A stretch of 64,000 bases of DNA from Gemmata sp051859125 (GTDB lineage Bacteria > Planctomycetota > Planctomycetia > Gemmatales > Gemmataceae), in the NCBI RefSeq assembly GCF_051859125.1, contig NZ_JBHYGG010000258.1, positions 41,419 to 105,418 on the forward strand. The letters are read 5' to 3'. Of the stretch, positions 16,529-24,484 are shown one piece after another (position 1 is the first letter of the stretch; the number at the start of each line of letters is the position of its first letter). Both the position numbers and the translations under genes were made by a program. The notes under the pieces were generated by a model. That model did no database searches and was not told where the DNA came from. It saw only the letters and a list, made by a program, of their open reading frames with translations.

Positions 16529-16822
16529 TCAGTCGACACGCCATCCGGCCTGGATCAGTTCCTCGGCGTAATCGAACACCTCTCGCGGAAGTTCAAGGAG
16601 TTGATCCACGGTTGGGGGCAAGTTGAACAGGTTTGCGAACAGGACAGTGGCTGAGAATCCCGTTCGGCCAACCGTACCCATCGCGTCGAACATCACACCC
16701 AGTTCGACACCGTTCGGGGTTGTTCGAATCAGCGGAAGGAAGGGCCACGCCACCCACACGGCTGGCGTGGTGATGATCCGCAAGTGCCGGGATCTCGGTA
16801 CAGCACTACTCGGTGCGATCAC
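16529..16822 (-). CDS. small conserved hypothetical protein
   Basis: This 97-residue protein is read from GTG 16822, with GGAGAACCAAC just upstream. It contains AVWVAWPFLPLIRTTPNGVE, LGVMFDAMGTVGRTGFSATV and LPREVFDYAEELIQAGWRVD. The WPFLPLVR ... SATV-x-x-NLF ... LPREVFDxxEExxxAGWRVD pattern looks conserved across planctomycete mobile DNA, but no function is known. It sits between the DUF6744-like gene and the 16352 gene, on the same strand. Confidence 0.6.
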   Translation of the reverse strand: MIAPSSAVPRSRHLRIITTPAVWVAWPFLPLIRTTPNGVELGVMFDAMGTVGRTGFSATVLFANLFNLPPTVDQLLELPREVFDYAEELIQAGWRVD

Positions 16823-16850
16823 GTTGGTTCTCCGTGAGTTAATGAGTGGA

Positions 16851-17720
16851 TCAGACCCCGGCAACGGGAGCCGCAGTGAGTTCGGCGACCTTGGCTCGCA
16901 ACTCTTGCTGAGCCGCGAGGACGGCTCGATCAAGCCGTTCCTTCTCATCAGCCAACAATTCGGCGTAGCCTTCCACCTTCAGCCGCGTCGTGCGAATCTT
17001 CTCCGCTGCTCGCTTCAGTGTGTCTTCACGGGTGTCTTCACCGAACTGAGCGACAGCTTGGCGGTGTTCCTCGATGAGAGCTGACAGTCCGCACGCCACC
17101 GCATCCTTGACGCTGCGATCGCCTTCGGGTGTTCCAACCGGGACTGGGAATCGGAGAACCTGACCGTTGATCCGACCGAGAAAGTGCTGGACTTGATCGA
17201 CGAACGACGCATGCACGTTCGGGACGAAATAACATCCGCCCTGGGGCCGCACACTGAAGAGATCCGCGTGCTGGTCGAAGAGTTTTTGGATAATTCGGGT
17301 CACGTCACTGCCGGTGCGGACGCGGATGCAGCGATCGAGTTCTTCTTGAGCAAGGGTGGCAAGTCCGGGCAGTTCACAGGTCACTGACCCTGTGTGTTTG
17401 TCGAGGGTGAGCATGGTCTCGAGGGTGTATTCGAAGTGGTCGTCGGAGCGAGACTCTTGAGTGAACTGAAACTGGATCGTGCTCGCGTTGTCGGCTACTT
17501 GGCGGATGATCCGCTGATCGGCGAGCCGCTTACACGCGCGGGTGAATGCGTGCTTCGGTGCCAACTCGCGAGCGACAGCCGGGTCGAGACTGGCATCGGT
17601 GAGGGCTTCGACCAAGGTTGCGTGTGGAATCGCAACGCCGTTGCAGGTCCAACTGATCACTTCGCCAAGCAAGCGTGTGCCTTCCGCAACCGGGAAACTT
17701 GTGGTCGTCATCGGGGTCAT
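16851..17720 (-). CDS. DUF6744-like protein
   Basis: This 289-residue protein starts at ATG 17720 with AAGGAG 7 bases upstream. The order is TTSFPVAEGTRLLGEVISWT, helical segments, QFQFTQESRSDDHFEYTLET (a strand-rich middle with KHTGSVTCELPGLATLAQEE), FVPNVHASFVDQVQHFLGRI, and a long C-terminal coiled coil (EDTLKRAAEKIRTTRLKVEG ... VLAAQQELRAKVAEL). The layout matches DUF6744 proteins, which accompany DUF6166/DUF6573 genes in integrative elements. It heads the leftward operon 17720-13455. It is probably a nucleic-acid-transaction or structural protein, but this is not proven. Confidence 0.65.
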   Translation of the reverse strand: MTPMTTTSFPVAEGTRLLGEVISWTCNGVAIPHATLVEALTDASLDPAVARELAPKHAFTRACKRLADQRIIRQVADNASTIQFQFTQESRSDDHFEYTLETMLTLDKHTGSVTCELPGLATLAQEELDRCIRVRTGSDVTRIIQKLFDQHADLFSVRPQGGCYFVPNVHASFVDQVQHFLGRINGQVLRFPVPVGTPEGDRSVKDAVACGLSALIEEHRQAVAQFGEDTREDTLKRAAEKIRTTRLKVEGYAELLADEKERLDRAVLAAQQELRAKVAELTAAPVAGV

Positions 17721-18309
17721 GGGAAACTCCTTGGGATGAAACGAAACGCCCGGTCGCGTCCGTTCCCGAGGAACAGATCACGCCGGGCGAGTGTTGGGAC
17801 AAGGGTAAGCGCCCGGCGAAACCCGTAGATCGTCGAGTGGCCGGTGGGTTCGGGTCGCGACTTTCGTGGCAGCCAACTCTTGGCGGTCCACGTCGGACCC
17901 GCCCGCCACCGGGAGTAAGGCGCCCAGGTCGGACCTTGCCGACGGATGCCACGTTCCACTCGTCCCGGGTGACGGACTCGACCTCGGCGTGAACCCCTCC
18001 GTCGTCCGCGCGGGCGATTCTCACAGACTGCCCGTGTACAGGGCTGCCCCGCCTCGGCCGTGAGCAACCGCCAGCCACCCGCACGACGCCGTGTTCGGAG
18101 AAACACCGACGGTGTGGGGAACTTCCGACGCAAGGTGGGACACTCCCCTCGCCCGACCTGCGTCCCCCGCGCCCGCCTGGCCCCGCATTCGCGGGCCATC
18201 TCCCCGCCCCTGCGGTGCGTCCTCACCGCTTCGCAATTCACCTCCCCGCCGCGGTGCATCCACACCGCGACGGGCACACGCGGTTTCGTCACCGAACGGA
18301 GGCACGAGC
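17721..18309. other. 589-base gene-free stretch between the backbone operon and the cargo block
   Basis: It separates the leftward DUF6744-headed operon from the rightward dehydrogenase block, so it should contain both divergent promoters. No frame here looks protein-like and no tRNA, CRISPR or long repeat was seen. It is GC-rich throughout, with scattered CACCGC/GCGGTG inverted words near 18220-18260. Confidence 0.4.
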
Positions 18310-18798
18310 ATGTCGACGGCGATCGCATCTCACACCGACCGGCGGGCCGCCCCGCCCGAGTACGCCGGCGTCCCGTCGGACCAGAAGCGGGTCAAGACCC
18401 GCATCGGGGCGGACGCCCGCCACGACGCGAACGGGTCCACCAGCGGCGGGCCGCTGGCGACGTTCCTGGGGCTGTTCAGCATCGGGCTGGGGTTGTGGGA
18501 ACTGAGCAACCCGCGGGGCGTCGCCGAGACCAGTGGCGTCCCGTACCCGGGCACCCTGCGGGCGTACGGAGCCCGGGAGATCGCCAGCGGGCTGACCATC
18601 CTGTCGGGCCACACGGTCGGCGGCCTGTGGTCGCGGGTCGCCGGCGACGCCCTCGACATCGCCACCGCGGCCGCGGCCTTCGCCGACACCGGCGGGGACG
18701 CCGACCGCCGCCGGAAGGTCGTCCAGACCATCGCCGCGCTGCTCGGGGTGACCGTCCTCGACGTCGTCGCGGCCACGTCGCACACCGCCGGCCACTGA
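18310..18798 (+). CDS. small membrane protein of the dehydrogenase block
   Basis: This 162-residue protein starts at ATG 18310 (GGAGGC is 10 bases upstream). After a polar N-terminus, GPLATFLGLFSIGLGLWELS, TLRAYGAREIASGLTILSG and VVQTIAALLGVTVLDVVAAT are membrane helices, with an ARE-x-x-SGLxIL motif seen in small membrane proteins found beside SRPBCC/cyclase genes. It resembles the N-terminal membrane part of 'cyclase/dehydrase' proteins. It probably shares a transcript with the downstream dehydrogenases. Its biochemical role is unknown. Confidence 0.65.
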   Translation: MSTAIASHTDRRAAPPEYAGVPSDQKRVKTRIGADARHDANGSTSGGPLATFLGLFSIGLGLWELSNPRGVAETSGVPYPGTLRAYGAREIASGLTILSGHTVGGLWSRVAGDALDIATAAAAFADTGGDADRRRKVVQTIAALLGVTVLDVVAATSHTAGH

Positions 18799-18922
18799 CC
18801 CGGTCGCCGGACCGGGCGGCTTCTTCACGGCCGAGGGGAAGCTGGGGTTACAAGGCCGGGAGGCGGAGTGCCCGAACCGCCGGCTCGAACATCGACTTCA
18901 CAACTACCACCAGGAGCATCCG

Positions 18923-20101
18923 ATGAAGGCGATCGTCTGGCACGGGAAGGAAGACGTCCGGTGCGACAACGTCCCCGACCCGAAGATCGAGGACCAGCGG
19001 AACCTGATCATCAAGGTGACCAGCACCGCGATTTGCGGCAGCGACCTGCACCTGTACGACCTGTACGTCCCGGCCATGATGCCCGGCGACGTCCTCGGGC
19101 ACGAGCCGATGGGCGAGGTGGTCGAGGTCGGCAGCCAGGTCACCAAGTTCAAGAAGGGGGACAAGGTCGTCGTCCCGTTCACCATCGTGTGCGGGCAGTG
19201 CTGGTTCTGCCAGAAGCAGTTCTACTCCTGCTGCGACACCACCAACCGGGACAAGGAGAAGGCGGCCGCCATGATGGGCCACGCCCCGGCCGGGCTGTAC
19301 GGGTACAGCCACCTGACCGGCGCGTACCAGGGCGGGCAGGCCCAGTACCTCCAGGTGTGGCACGCCGACGCCAGCGTCGTGAAGGTGCCCAACGAGATCC
19401 CGGACGAGAAGGTGCTGTTCCTGTCCGACGCCTTCCCGACCGGGTACTTCGCCGCCGAGCAGGCCGGGATCGAGCCGGGCGACACGGTCGCCGTCTGGGG
19501 GTGCGGGCCGGTCGGCCAGTTCGCCATCCGCTCGGCCTGGATGCTCGGGGCCGGCCGGGTGATCGCCATCGACAACGTCCCGGAGCGGCTGCAGATGGCC
19601 CGCGACGGGAAGGCCGAAACGGTCAACTTCGAGGAGGTGACCGTCTACGACCGGCTGCAGGAGATGACCAAGGGCCGCGGGGCGGACCGGGTGATCGACG
19701 CGGTGGGGTGCGAGGCCCACTACGCCGGCTACATCGACGCCGTGCTCGACAAGGCCAAGACGCTGGTCGGGCAGCCGGTCGACCGGGCCCACGCCCTCCG
19801 CGAGGCGATCATGTGCTGCCGGAAGGCCGGCACGGTGTCGGTCGTCGGGGTGTACGCCAACTTCCCGGACAAGTTCCCGATGGGGGCGTTCATGAACAAG
19901 GGGCTGCAGATGCGGGCCGCCCAGACGCACATGCAGCGGCTCACCCAGCCGCTGCTGGACAAGGTGCTCAAGGGCGAGTTCGACCCGTCGTTCGTCATCA
20001 CCCACCGGCTGCCGATCGAGGAGGGGCCGGCCGCGTACCGGACGTTCCGCGACAAGAAGGACAACTGCATCAAGGTCGTCCTCAAGCCGTGGGCCAACTG
20101 A
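18923..20101 (+). CDS. zinc-dependent alcohol/formaldehyde dehydrogenase
   Basis: This is a 392-residue medium-chain dehydrogenase. ICGSDLHLYDLYVPAMMPGD and LGHEPMGEVVEVG give the catalytic-zinc Cys38 and the His-Glu pair. CGQCWFCQKQFYSCC provides the four Cys of the structural-zinc lobe. VAVWGCGPVGQFAI is the Rossmann NAD(P)-binding loop, and VIAIDNVPERLQMA the following Asp strand. It belongs to the glutathione-independent formaldehyde dehydrogenase-like branch (the long DRAHALREAIMCCRKAGTVS region). A second paralogue lies at 20933. The likely role is aldehyde or alcohol oxidation or detoxification; substrate not determinable. Confidence 0.92.
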   Translation: MKAIVWHGKEDVRCDNVPDPKIEDQRNLIIKVTSTAICGSDLHLYDLYVPAMMPGDVLGHEPMGEVVEVGSQVTKFKKGDKVVVPFTIVCGQCWFCQKQFYSCCDTTNRDKEKAAAMMGHAPAGLYGYSHLTGAYQGGQAQYLQVWHADASVVKVPNEIPDEKVLFLSDAFPTGYFAAEQAGIEPGDTVAVWGCGPVGQFAIRSAWMLGAGRVIAIDNVPERLQMARDGKAETVNFEEVTVYDRLQEMTKGRGADRVIDAVGCEAHYAGYIDAVLDKAKTLVGQPVDRAHALREAIMCCRKAGTVSVVGVYANFPDKFPMGAFMNKGLQMRAAQTHMQRLTQPLLDKVLKGEFDPSFVITHRLPIEEGPAAYRTFRDKKDNCIKVVLKPWAN

Positions 20102-20130
20102 ACCCACTCGCACCACCAGGAGGAACGGAC

Positions 20131-20919
20131 ATGGCGGTTGAACTCTCCCGGGGGCCGGCGGCCGGCACCCGGAGCGGGCCGTTGCAATCACCCGGTACCC
20201 CGGCGCAGCCGGCGGCCGGGTCGCCCTCGGGGGTGAACCTCGGCGACGCGGAACGCGTGGCCTCGGCGTTAGTCGGCGGGGTGCTCGCGCTCCTCGGGCT
20301 CGCCCGCCGGTCGCCCGGCGGCGGGGCCGCGGCGGTGGCCGGCGGCGGGCTGCTGTACCGGGGCCTGACCGGGCACTGCCACCTGTACGGGGCGCTCGGC
20401 GTGAACACGGCCGAGGGCCAGTCGACCGGGCCGGTCGAGGTGCGGCGATCGATCACGGTCGACCGGCCGGCGGACGAACTGTACCGGCTGTGGCGGGACC
20501 CCCAGACCCCGGCCCGGGTGTTCGGGTCCTTCGCCGACGTCGCCCCGGTCGACCCGACCCGCGCCCGCTGGACGGTTCGCCTCCCGCTCGGGCGGACGCT
20601 GACCTGGGAAACCAGCGTCACCGAGGACCGCCCGGGCAAGGTGATCCGGTGGGAATCGACCGAGGGCGAGCCGGTGCGGAACTCCGGCGAGATCACGTTC
20701 GGGCCGTCCCTGTCACCGCTGGAGAAGGGCACCGTCGTCACCCTCCGGGTGCAGTTCGAGCCTCCCGGCGGGGCGGCCGGTGCCGGCCTCGTCAAACTCC
20801 TCGGAATCGTCCCCGATCAGTTGGCCGGCAAGTCGCTGAAGTACTTCCGGAGCCTGGCCGAAACCGGCGAGATCCCGACCACCGACCGCCAGCCGGCGGC
20901 TCGGCCCGACCCCCGCTAA
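20131..20919 (+). CDS. SRPBCC/polyketide-cyclase-like protein with membrane N-terminus
   Basis: This 262-residue protein starts at ATG 20131 with AGGAGG 8 bases upstream. Residues about 35-95 (DAERVASALVGGVLALLGLA ... GGGLLYRGLTGHCHLYGALG) form a DUF2892-like membrane hairpin. From about 105 on, VRRSITVDRPADELYRLWRD, RVFGSFADVAP, TLTWETSVTEDRPGKVIRWE and VTLRVQFEPPGG form a START-like cyclase/dehydrase domain. Such proteins often sit with zinc dehydrogenases and the small membrane protein at 18310. It may bind a lipid or aromatic ligand at the membrane. Confidence 0.8.
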   Translation: MAVELSRGPAAGTRSGPLQSPGTPAQPAAGSPSGVNLGDAERVASALVGGVLALLGLARRSPGGGAAAVAGGGLLYRGLTGHCHLYGALGVNTAEGQSTGPVEVRRSITVDRPADELYRLWRDPQTPARVFGSFADVAPVDPTRARWTVRLPLGRTLTWETSVTEDRPGKVIRWESTEGEPVRNSGEITFGPSLSPLEKGTVVTLRVQFEPPGGAAGAGLVKLLGIVPDQLAGKSLKYFRSLAETGEIPTTDRQPAARPDPR

Positions 20920-20932
20920 CCGAAGGAATCTG

Positions 20933-22105
20933 ATGCGCGCGCTCTACTGGAACGGGGTGAACGACCTCCGGGTCGGGACCGTCAAGGACCCGGAGATCGT
21001 CAACCCGCGAGACGTGATTCTGAAGGTCCGGCTGTCCACCACCTGCGGGTCGGACCTGCACTTCATCGACGGCTACCTGCCGACCATGAAGCCCGGCGAC
21101 GTGATCGGCCACGAGTTCATGGGCGAGGTGGTCGAGACCGGCCCGGCGGTCACGAAGGTGAAGAAGGGCGACCGGGTAGTCGTCCCGTCGTTCATCTCGT
21201 GCGGGTCCTGTTGGTACTGCCAGAAGAACCTGTACTCGCTGTGCGACAACACGCACCCGAAGCCGGAGCTACAGGAGCCGCTGCTCGGGTATCCCACGGC
21301 CGGCATCTACGGGTACACCCACGCGTTCGGCGGGTACGCCGGGAGCCACGCCGAGTACGTCCGCGTGCCGCACGCCGACGTCGGGTGCTTCCACGTCCCC
21401 GAAGGGGTCAAGGACGAGCAGGCGCTGTTCCTGTCGGACGCCGCGCCGACCGGGTACATGGGGGCCGACTTCTGCGGCCTCACGGGGGGCGAGACGGTGG
21501 CCGTGTGGGGGTGCGGCGGGGTCGGGCTGATGGCCCAGAAGAGCGCCTGGCTGATGGGGGCCGGGCGGGTGATCGGGATCGACCGGCTGCCGGAGCGGCT
21601 GCGGATGGCCCGGGAGAAGGTCGGGTCGGAGACGATCGACTTCTCGGCGGTCGACAGCGTGCCGGACGTGCTCAAGGAGATGACCGGCGGCCGCGGGCCG
21701 GACTGCTGCATCGACGCCGTCGGGATGGAGGCCGCCGGGAGCGGGCTGATGGGCGCGTACGACGCCGTCAAGCAGCAGTTCGGCCTGCACACCGACCGGG
21801 CGGACGCCCTCCGGCAGGCGATCTACTGCTGCCGCAAGGGGGGGACGCTGGTGATCCTCGGTGTGTACGGGGTGACCGACAAGTTCCCGCTCGGGATCAT
21901 CATGAACAAGGGGCTGACGGTCCGGACTGCCCAGCAGCACGGGCAGGCGTACATGCCGCGGCTGCTGGCCCACGCGGCGAAGGGCGAGCTGGACCCGTCG
22001 TTCCTGGCCACCCACCGGTTCCGGCTGGAGGACGGCCCGACTGGGTACCGGATGTTCAAGCACAAAGAGGACGGCTGCGTCCGGTCGGTGTTCCTGCCGG
22101 CCTGA
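20933..22105 (+). CDS. second zinc-dependent alcohol/formaldehyde dehydrogenase
   Basis: This 390-residue paralogue of the 18923 gene has TCGSDLHFIDGY, IGHEFMGEVVETG, the structural-zinc lobe CGSCWYCQKNLYSLC, and the nucleotide loop VAVWGCGGVGLMAQ with VIGIDRLPERLRM. The start follows GAAGGAA, 14 bases after the cyclase-like gene stops, so the block is one operon. The differences between the two dehydrogenases lie mainly around the substrate lid (HPKPELQEPLLGYPTAG here versus NRDKEKAAAMMGHAPAG), which suggests different substrates. Confidence 0.92.
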   Translation: MRALYWNGVNDLRVGTVKDPEIVNPRDVILKVRLSTTCGSDLHFIDGYLPTMKPGDVIGHEFMGEVVETGPAVTKVKKGDRVVVPSFISCGSCWYCQKNLYSLCDNTHPKPELQEPLLGYPTAGIYGYTHAFGGYAGSHAEYVRVPHADVGCFHVPEGVKDEQALFLSDAAPTGYMGADFCGLTGGETVAVWGCGGVGLMAQKSAWLMGAGRVIGIDRLPERLRMAREKVGSETIDFSAVDSVPDVLKEMTGGRGPDCCIDAVGMEAAGSGLMGAYDAVKQQFGLHTDRADALRQAIYCCRKGGTLVILGVYGVTDKFPLGIIMNKGLTVRTAQQHGQAYMPRLLAHAAKGELDPSFLATHRFRLEDGPTGYRMFKHKEDGCVRSVFLPA

Positions 22106-22183
22106 TGCGTGCCCGTCACTGGGCTGGGGGCGACCCGGGCGTGTATCCCCGGCGGTTCACACCACACACCGCGGAGTGCCGAC

Positions 22184-22747
22184 ATGGCGAAGGAACTGGA
22201 CGGCGTGAAGGTCGCCATTCTGGTGACCGAGGGGTTCGAGCAGGTCGAACTGGAGCAGCCCCGCCAGGCACTCGACGACGCTGGGGCCGAGACGAAGATC
22301 GTCTCCCCGATCGAGAAGAAGGTGCGGGCCTGGGACCTGACCAACTGGGGCGACAAGTTCACCGTCGACGTGCGGCTGGAGGAGGCCCGGGCGGACGACT
22401 TCGACGCCCTGCTCCTGCCGGGCGGGGTGATCAACCCGGACCTGCTGCGGATGCTCACCCCGGCGGTGGCGTTCGTGCGGGCGTTCTTCGAGGCGGGCAG
22501 GCCGGTGGCGTCGATCTGCCACGGGCCGTGGACGATCATCGAAGCCGGGCACGCCAAGGGGCGGCAGATGACGAGTTGGCCGTCGCTGCGGACCGACCTG
22601 CGGAACGCCGGGGCGGTGGTGGTGGACGAGGAGGCCGTGATCGACGGCAACCTGGTGACCAGCCGCGGGCCACAGGACATCCCGGCGTTCAACCGGGCGA
22701 TGATCGGCGTGTTCGCCAAGGCGCGCCCGGTGGCCGCGGGGGCATGA
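22184..22747 (+). CDS. DJ-1/PfpI-family protein
   Basis: This 187-residue protein from the ATG at 22184 reads VKVAILVTEGFEQVELEQPR, ADDFDALLLPGGVINPDLLR and PVASICHGPWTIIEAG. Those give the family's active-site Glu and the nucleophile Cys in the SICHGPW elbow. Members act as stress-protective glyoxalase/deglycase-type enzymes or proteases; the exact activity cannot be read from sequence. An in-block role in aldehyde stress fits its dehydrogenase and glutaredoxin neighbours. Confidence 0.88.
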   Translation: MAKELDGVKVAILVTEGFEQVELEQPRQALDDAGAETKIVSPIEKKVRAWDLTNWGDKFTVDVRLEEARADDFDALLLPGGVINPDLLRMLTPAVAFVRAFFEAGRPVASICHGPWTIIEAGHAKGRQMTSWPSLRTDLRNAGAVVVDEEAVIDGNLVTSRGPQDIPAFNRAMIGVFAKARPVAAGA

Positions 22748-22897
22748 CCGGCACGGGCCTGCTGGTCAGCCAAGACGAAGACAACGTGCTGACGCTATTC
22801 CCGGCCCTGACCGTCGACCGCGAGGTCGCCCGGCAAGGGCTGGACTCTTCTGGAGCGCTGCCCCTGAGCGGGGCGCGAACACCGCGGAGTGGACGCG

Positions 22898-24058
22898 ATG
22901 AAACGACTGCTACCAATCCTGCTCCTCGCGGCCGGTGCGGCCGCGCCCGCCGACGAGCCGAAGCTCGCCGCGGACAAGCCGGCGGGCAAGCTCGAACTCG
23001 TCGCGACGTTCGACGGCCCGATGCCGACCGGCGTCACCGTCTCCCAGAAGGGGCGGGTCTTCGTCAACTACCCGCGGTGGGGCGACCCGGTCACGTTCAC
23101 CGTCGCGGAACTGAAGGGCGGTAAGCCGGTCGCGTACCCCGACGCCACGTTCTCGGTCTACGACAGGGAGCGCCCGAAGGAGACGCTCGTGTCGGTGCAG
23201 AGCGTGGTCGTCGATCCGGCCGACCGGCTGTGGATCGTCGACACCGGGAGCGTCGAGTTCGGTCCGGTGATCCCCGGCGGCGCGAAGTTCGTCGGCGTGG
23301 ACCTCGGCACCAACACGGTGTTCAAGACGATCGGCTTCCCGCCCGACGTGGCGCTGAAGACGACGTACCTCAACGACGTCCGGTTCGACCTGCGCAAGGG
23401 CAAGGCCGGGGTCGCGTACATCACGGACTCATCGGGCACCGGCCCCAACGGGATCATTGTGGTGGACCTCGACACCGGAGCGAGCAAGCGCCGGCTCCAC
23501 GACCACCCGTCCACGAAGGCGGCGAAGGGCTTCCTGCCCGTCGTGGAAGGGCGGACGCTGCTGGAGCGCAAGCCCGGGGAGAAGCCCAAGCACCTGTCGC
23601 TCGGGTCCGACGGCATCGCCCTCGGTCACGACGGCAAGCATCTGTACTACTGCCCGCTGGCGAGCCGGCACCTGTACCGCGTGCCCACCGACGCGCTGCT
23701 CGACGAGAAGACGACGGACGAACAATTGGGCAAGGCGGTGGAAGATTTGGGAGATCGCGGGTTCGCCTCCGACGGGTTGGAGACCGACGACAAGGGGCGC
23801 ATCTACCTGACCGACTACGAGCACAACTCCGTCTTGCGCCGTGGCGCGGACGGGCAGTTCGAGACGATCGTTCACGACCCGCGGGCGCTGTGGCCGGACA
23901 CGCTGTCGGTGGCGGCAGACGGGCACCTGTACTTCACGGTCAACCAACTGCACCGCCAGGCGCGGTTCCACGACGGCAAGGATCTGCGGGAGAAGCCGTA
24001 CGCGCTGTTCCGCGTCAAGATCGACGCCGGGCCGGTTCTGCTACGACGGGACAAGTGA
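22898..24058 (+). CDS. secreted major-royal-jelly/yellow-like beta-propeller protein
   Basis: This 386-residue protein has a signal peptide (MKRLLPILLLAAGAAAPADE). FDGPMPTGVTVSQKGRVFVN, VVVDPADRLWIVDTGS, LNDVRFDLRKGKAGVAYITD, SDGIALGHDGKHLYYCPLAS and LWPDTLSVAADGHLYFTVNQ are the repeated blades of the MRJP/yellow family of six-bladed propellers. The ATG at 22898 is preferred to a GTG three codons earlier because the leader then starts Met-Lys-Arg. It is probably an exported, ligand-binding or lactonase-like protein; the enzymatic role is unproven. Confidence 0.85.
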   Translation: MKRLLPILLLAAGAAAPADEPKLAADKPAGKLELVATFDGPMPTGVTVSQKGRVFVNYPRWGDPVTFTVAELKGGKPVAYPDATFSVYDRERPKETLVSVQSVVVDPADRLWIVDTGSVEFGPVIPGGAKFVGVDLGTNTVFKTIGFPPDVALKTTYLNDVRFDLRKGKAGVAYITDSSGTGPNGIIVVDLDTGASKRRLHDHPSTKAAKGFLPVVEGRTLLERKPGEKPKHLSLGSDGIALGHDGKHLYYCPLASRHLYRVPTDALLDEKTTDEQLGKAVEDLGDRGFASDGLETDDKGRIYLTDYEHNSVLRRGADGQFETIVHDPRALWPDTLSVAADGHLYFTVNQLHRQARFHDGKDLREKPYALFRVKIDAGPVLLRRDK

Positions 24059-24082
24059 TCGCCGCCACACGAGGGGGACGTT

Positions 24083-24331
24083 ATGTCTGTCGAAGTCGTC
24101 GCGTACACCGACCCGAACTGCACGCACTGCCGGCGGCTGATGGAGTACCTCGGGAGCCAAAAAATCCCGTTCGAGGACCGGGACGTGACCGTCGACCCGC
24201 GCGCCTCGAACGAACTCCGCTCGATGAACGCGCCCGGGGTGCCGGTCGTGAAGGTTGGCGACGAGGTCGTGGGGGGATTCGACCGGGCGCGGCTCGACGA
24301 AGTGCTCAAGGCCCACGGCGTTCCGATCTGA
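24083..24331 (+). CDS. glutaredoxin-like thiol oxidoreductase
   Basis: This 82-residue single-domain glutaredoxin has EVVAYTDPNCTHCRRLMEYL, which gives the dithiol active site C-T-H-C near residues 13-16. APGVPVVKVGDEVVGGFDRA provides the cis-Pro (VPVV) and the GG-x-D glutathione-site motif. It is the last gene of the oxidoreductase block, just before the IS66 element. Confidence 0.9.
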   Translation: MSVEVVAYTDPNCTHCRRLMEYLGSQKIPFEDRDVTVDPRASNELRSMNAPGVPVVKVGDEVVGGFDRARLDEVLKAHGVPI

Positions 24332-24484
24332 CGGCGCCCACTTCCTCCGAGCGGCGGCCCAGGACGTCCGCACTCACCGGTCCGCCCCGGCTGCCTCCCA
24401 CGAGGACCGAGTCGCAGTTCCCGGGCGCAGGGCGCGAGCACCGATCGGCGATCCGTTGGTTAGGGCCGCAACTCCGGAGCCCCG

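Noticed and set aside
18868..20919. One continuous frame that could fuse a dehydrogenase shadow to the cyclase-like protein
   Set aside because: The first 420 codons are the out-of-frame shadow of the dehydrogenase. A ribosome site and ATG at 20131 define the real start.
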